Of a stretch of DNA of 64,000 bases, positions 63,554 through 64,000 are shown one piece after another. How positions within the stretch are numbered: the first letter of the stretch is position 1; every line of letters begins with the position of its first letter. Source of the stretch: Elmis aenea (Eukaryota; Arthropoda; Insecta; Coleoptera; Elmidae); the NCBI GenBank assembly GCA_947652605.1, contig OX393577.1, positions 60,660,108 through 60,724,107 of the forward strand. The letters run 5' to 3'. A program made the position numbers and the translations under genes. The notes under the pieces were generated by a model that was not told where the DNA came from, made no database searches, and worked only from the letters and a program-made list of their open reading frames with translations.

Positions 63554-64000
63554 TTACGAAAATAAATAATTTCTTACTGTGTTATAATAATTCCACGCCT
63601 TTGTATCATGCAAAATAACGTTTGAGGGTCAAATCACCTTAGAAAACAACCAAAATTGACAATTTACTCAATTTAATGGGAAATATAAATGTTTATTCGC
63701 TACATTGTCCACAAATAGATGTTTGGTTACAACCTGAGCCACTTAAATATTGAATAACTACTCCTTTTAATTAAAAGAAACCAATATCAAAAGTATGAAT
63801 AAAAAACTCGACAAAAAACGAACATGAACAGATGTTTATTTAAGCAATTTTTTGTTATCTTACTACGAATACAAAACAGTTACAACCGAAGCTCGTTTCA
63901 CTATTTATATTCCATCTCCGTTACACACTTCCTTTTCGGAATCCGTTAAATCATTCGCCAACTTGATAATTTGCATCTAAAAGTGAACAATTATTGTAAC
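63554..64000. other. No gene recognised
   Basis: AT-rich sequence to the end of the window. Confidence 0.4.

Overview
This window looks like gene-poor nuclear DNA of an insect. It is very AT-rich and has no bacterial gene layout. Its transposon types (Tc1/mariner, hAT, piggyBac, Jockey, Penelope and a tRNA-derived SINE) are those common in insects. Two tracts mix CCTAA/TTAGG with CCTGA/TCAGG units, which are insect and beetle telomere words, so a beetle is possible but not proven. I found no intact host gene. Almost every open frame I can interpret is a broken piece of a mobile element.

Layout. 1-660: a palindromic element cut by the window edge. 1489-2825: a hAT element with exact 8-bp target duplications and a palindromic element inside it. 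3531-4058, 7551-8080, 42270-42800 and 62795-63553: four copies of one interspersed repeat, called repeat A. 5140-5870, 11223-11405, 25163-25890, 40692-41131, 45050-45775, 47190-47345 and 62255-62745: decayed LINE reverse transcriptase pieces. 9175-11111: a palindrome that received a hAT element (9808-10644), with a second copy of that hAT element at 33009-33865. 12889-14216: a TA-flanked element with GGGGCATCT motifs. 14984-17076: a hAT element with transposase remnants that carries a head-to-head Penelope pair (15834-16760), followed directly by a second hAT insertion (17085-17340) sharing a target duplication. 18038-18844: a palindrome, with a half copy at 28342-28730. 23276-23873: an 18-bp tandem repeat, a 77-bp TTAA-flanked mini-element and a double-headed SINE. 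26516-27229: a foldback element. 29154-31063: a 1.9-kb palindrome built from two mariner transposase tails. 47471-48116: a piggyBac remnant. 48307-49365: a GGACAATAACCCCC foldback element split by a Jockey insertion. 53849-54785: a palindrome. 55486-56511: a dead mariner transposase. 57677-59815: a palindrome that contains a second palindrome (57950-58910) made of two halves of a DD41D-spaced mariner transposase.

The dominant pattern is a set of long palindromic (foldback) elements whose ends read TACAGGGTG... or TACCGGGTG... and usually abut TA. Two of them show what they are made of: two 5'-truncated copies of a mariner-type element joined head to head. The Penelope insertion has the same head-to-head 5'-truncated layout although it comes from an unrelated retroelement class. 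That recurring architecture, with the possibility that such palindromes are transcribed as long hairpin RNA, is the observation most worth following up. All family assignments were made by reading translated motifs by eye; no database search was run.
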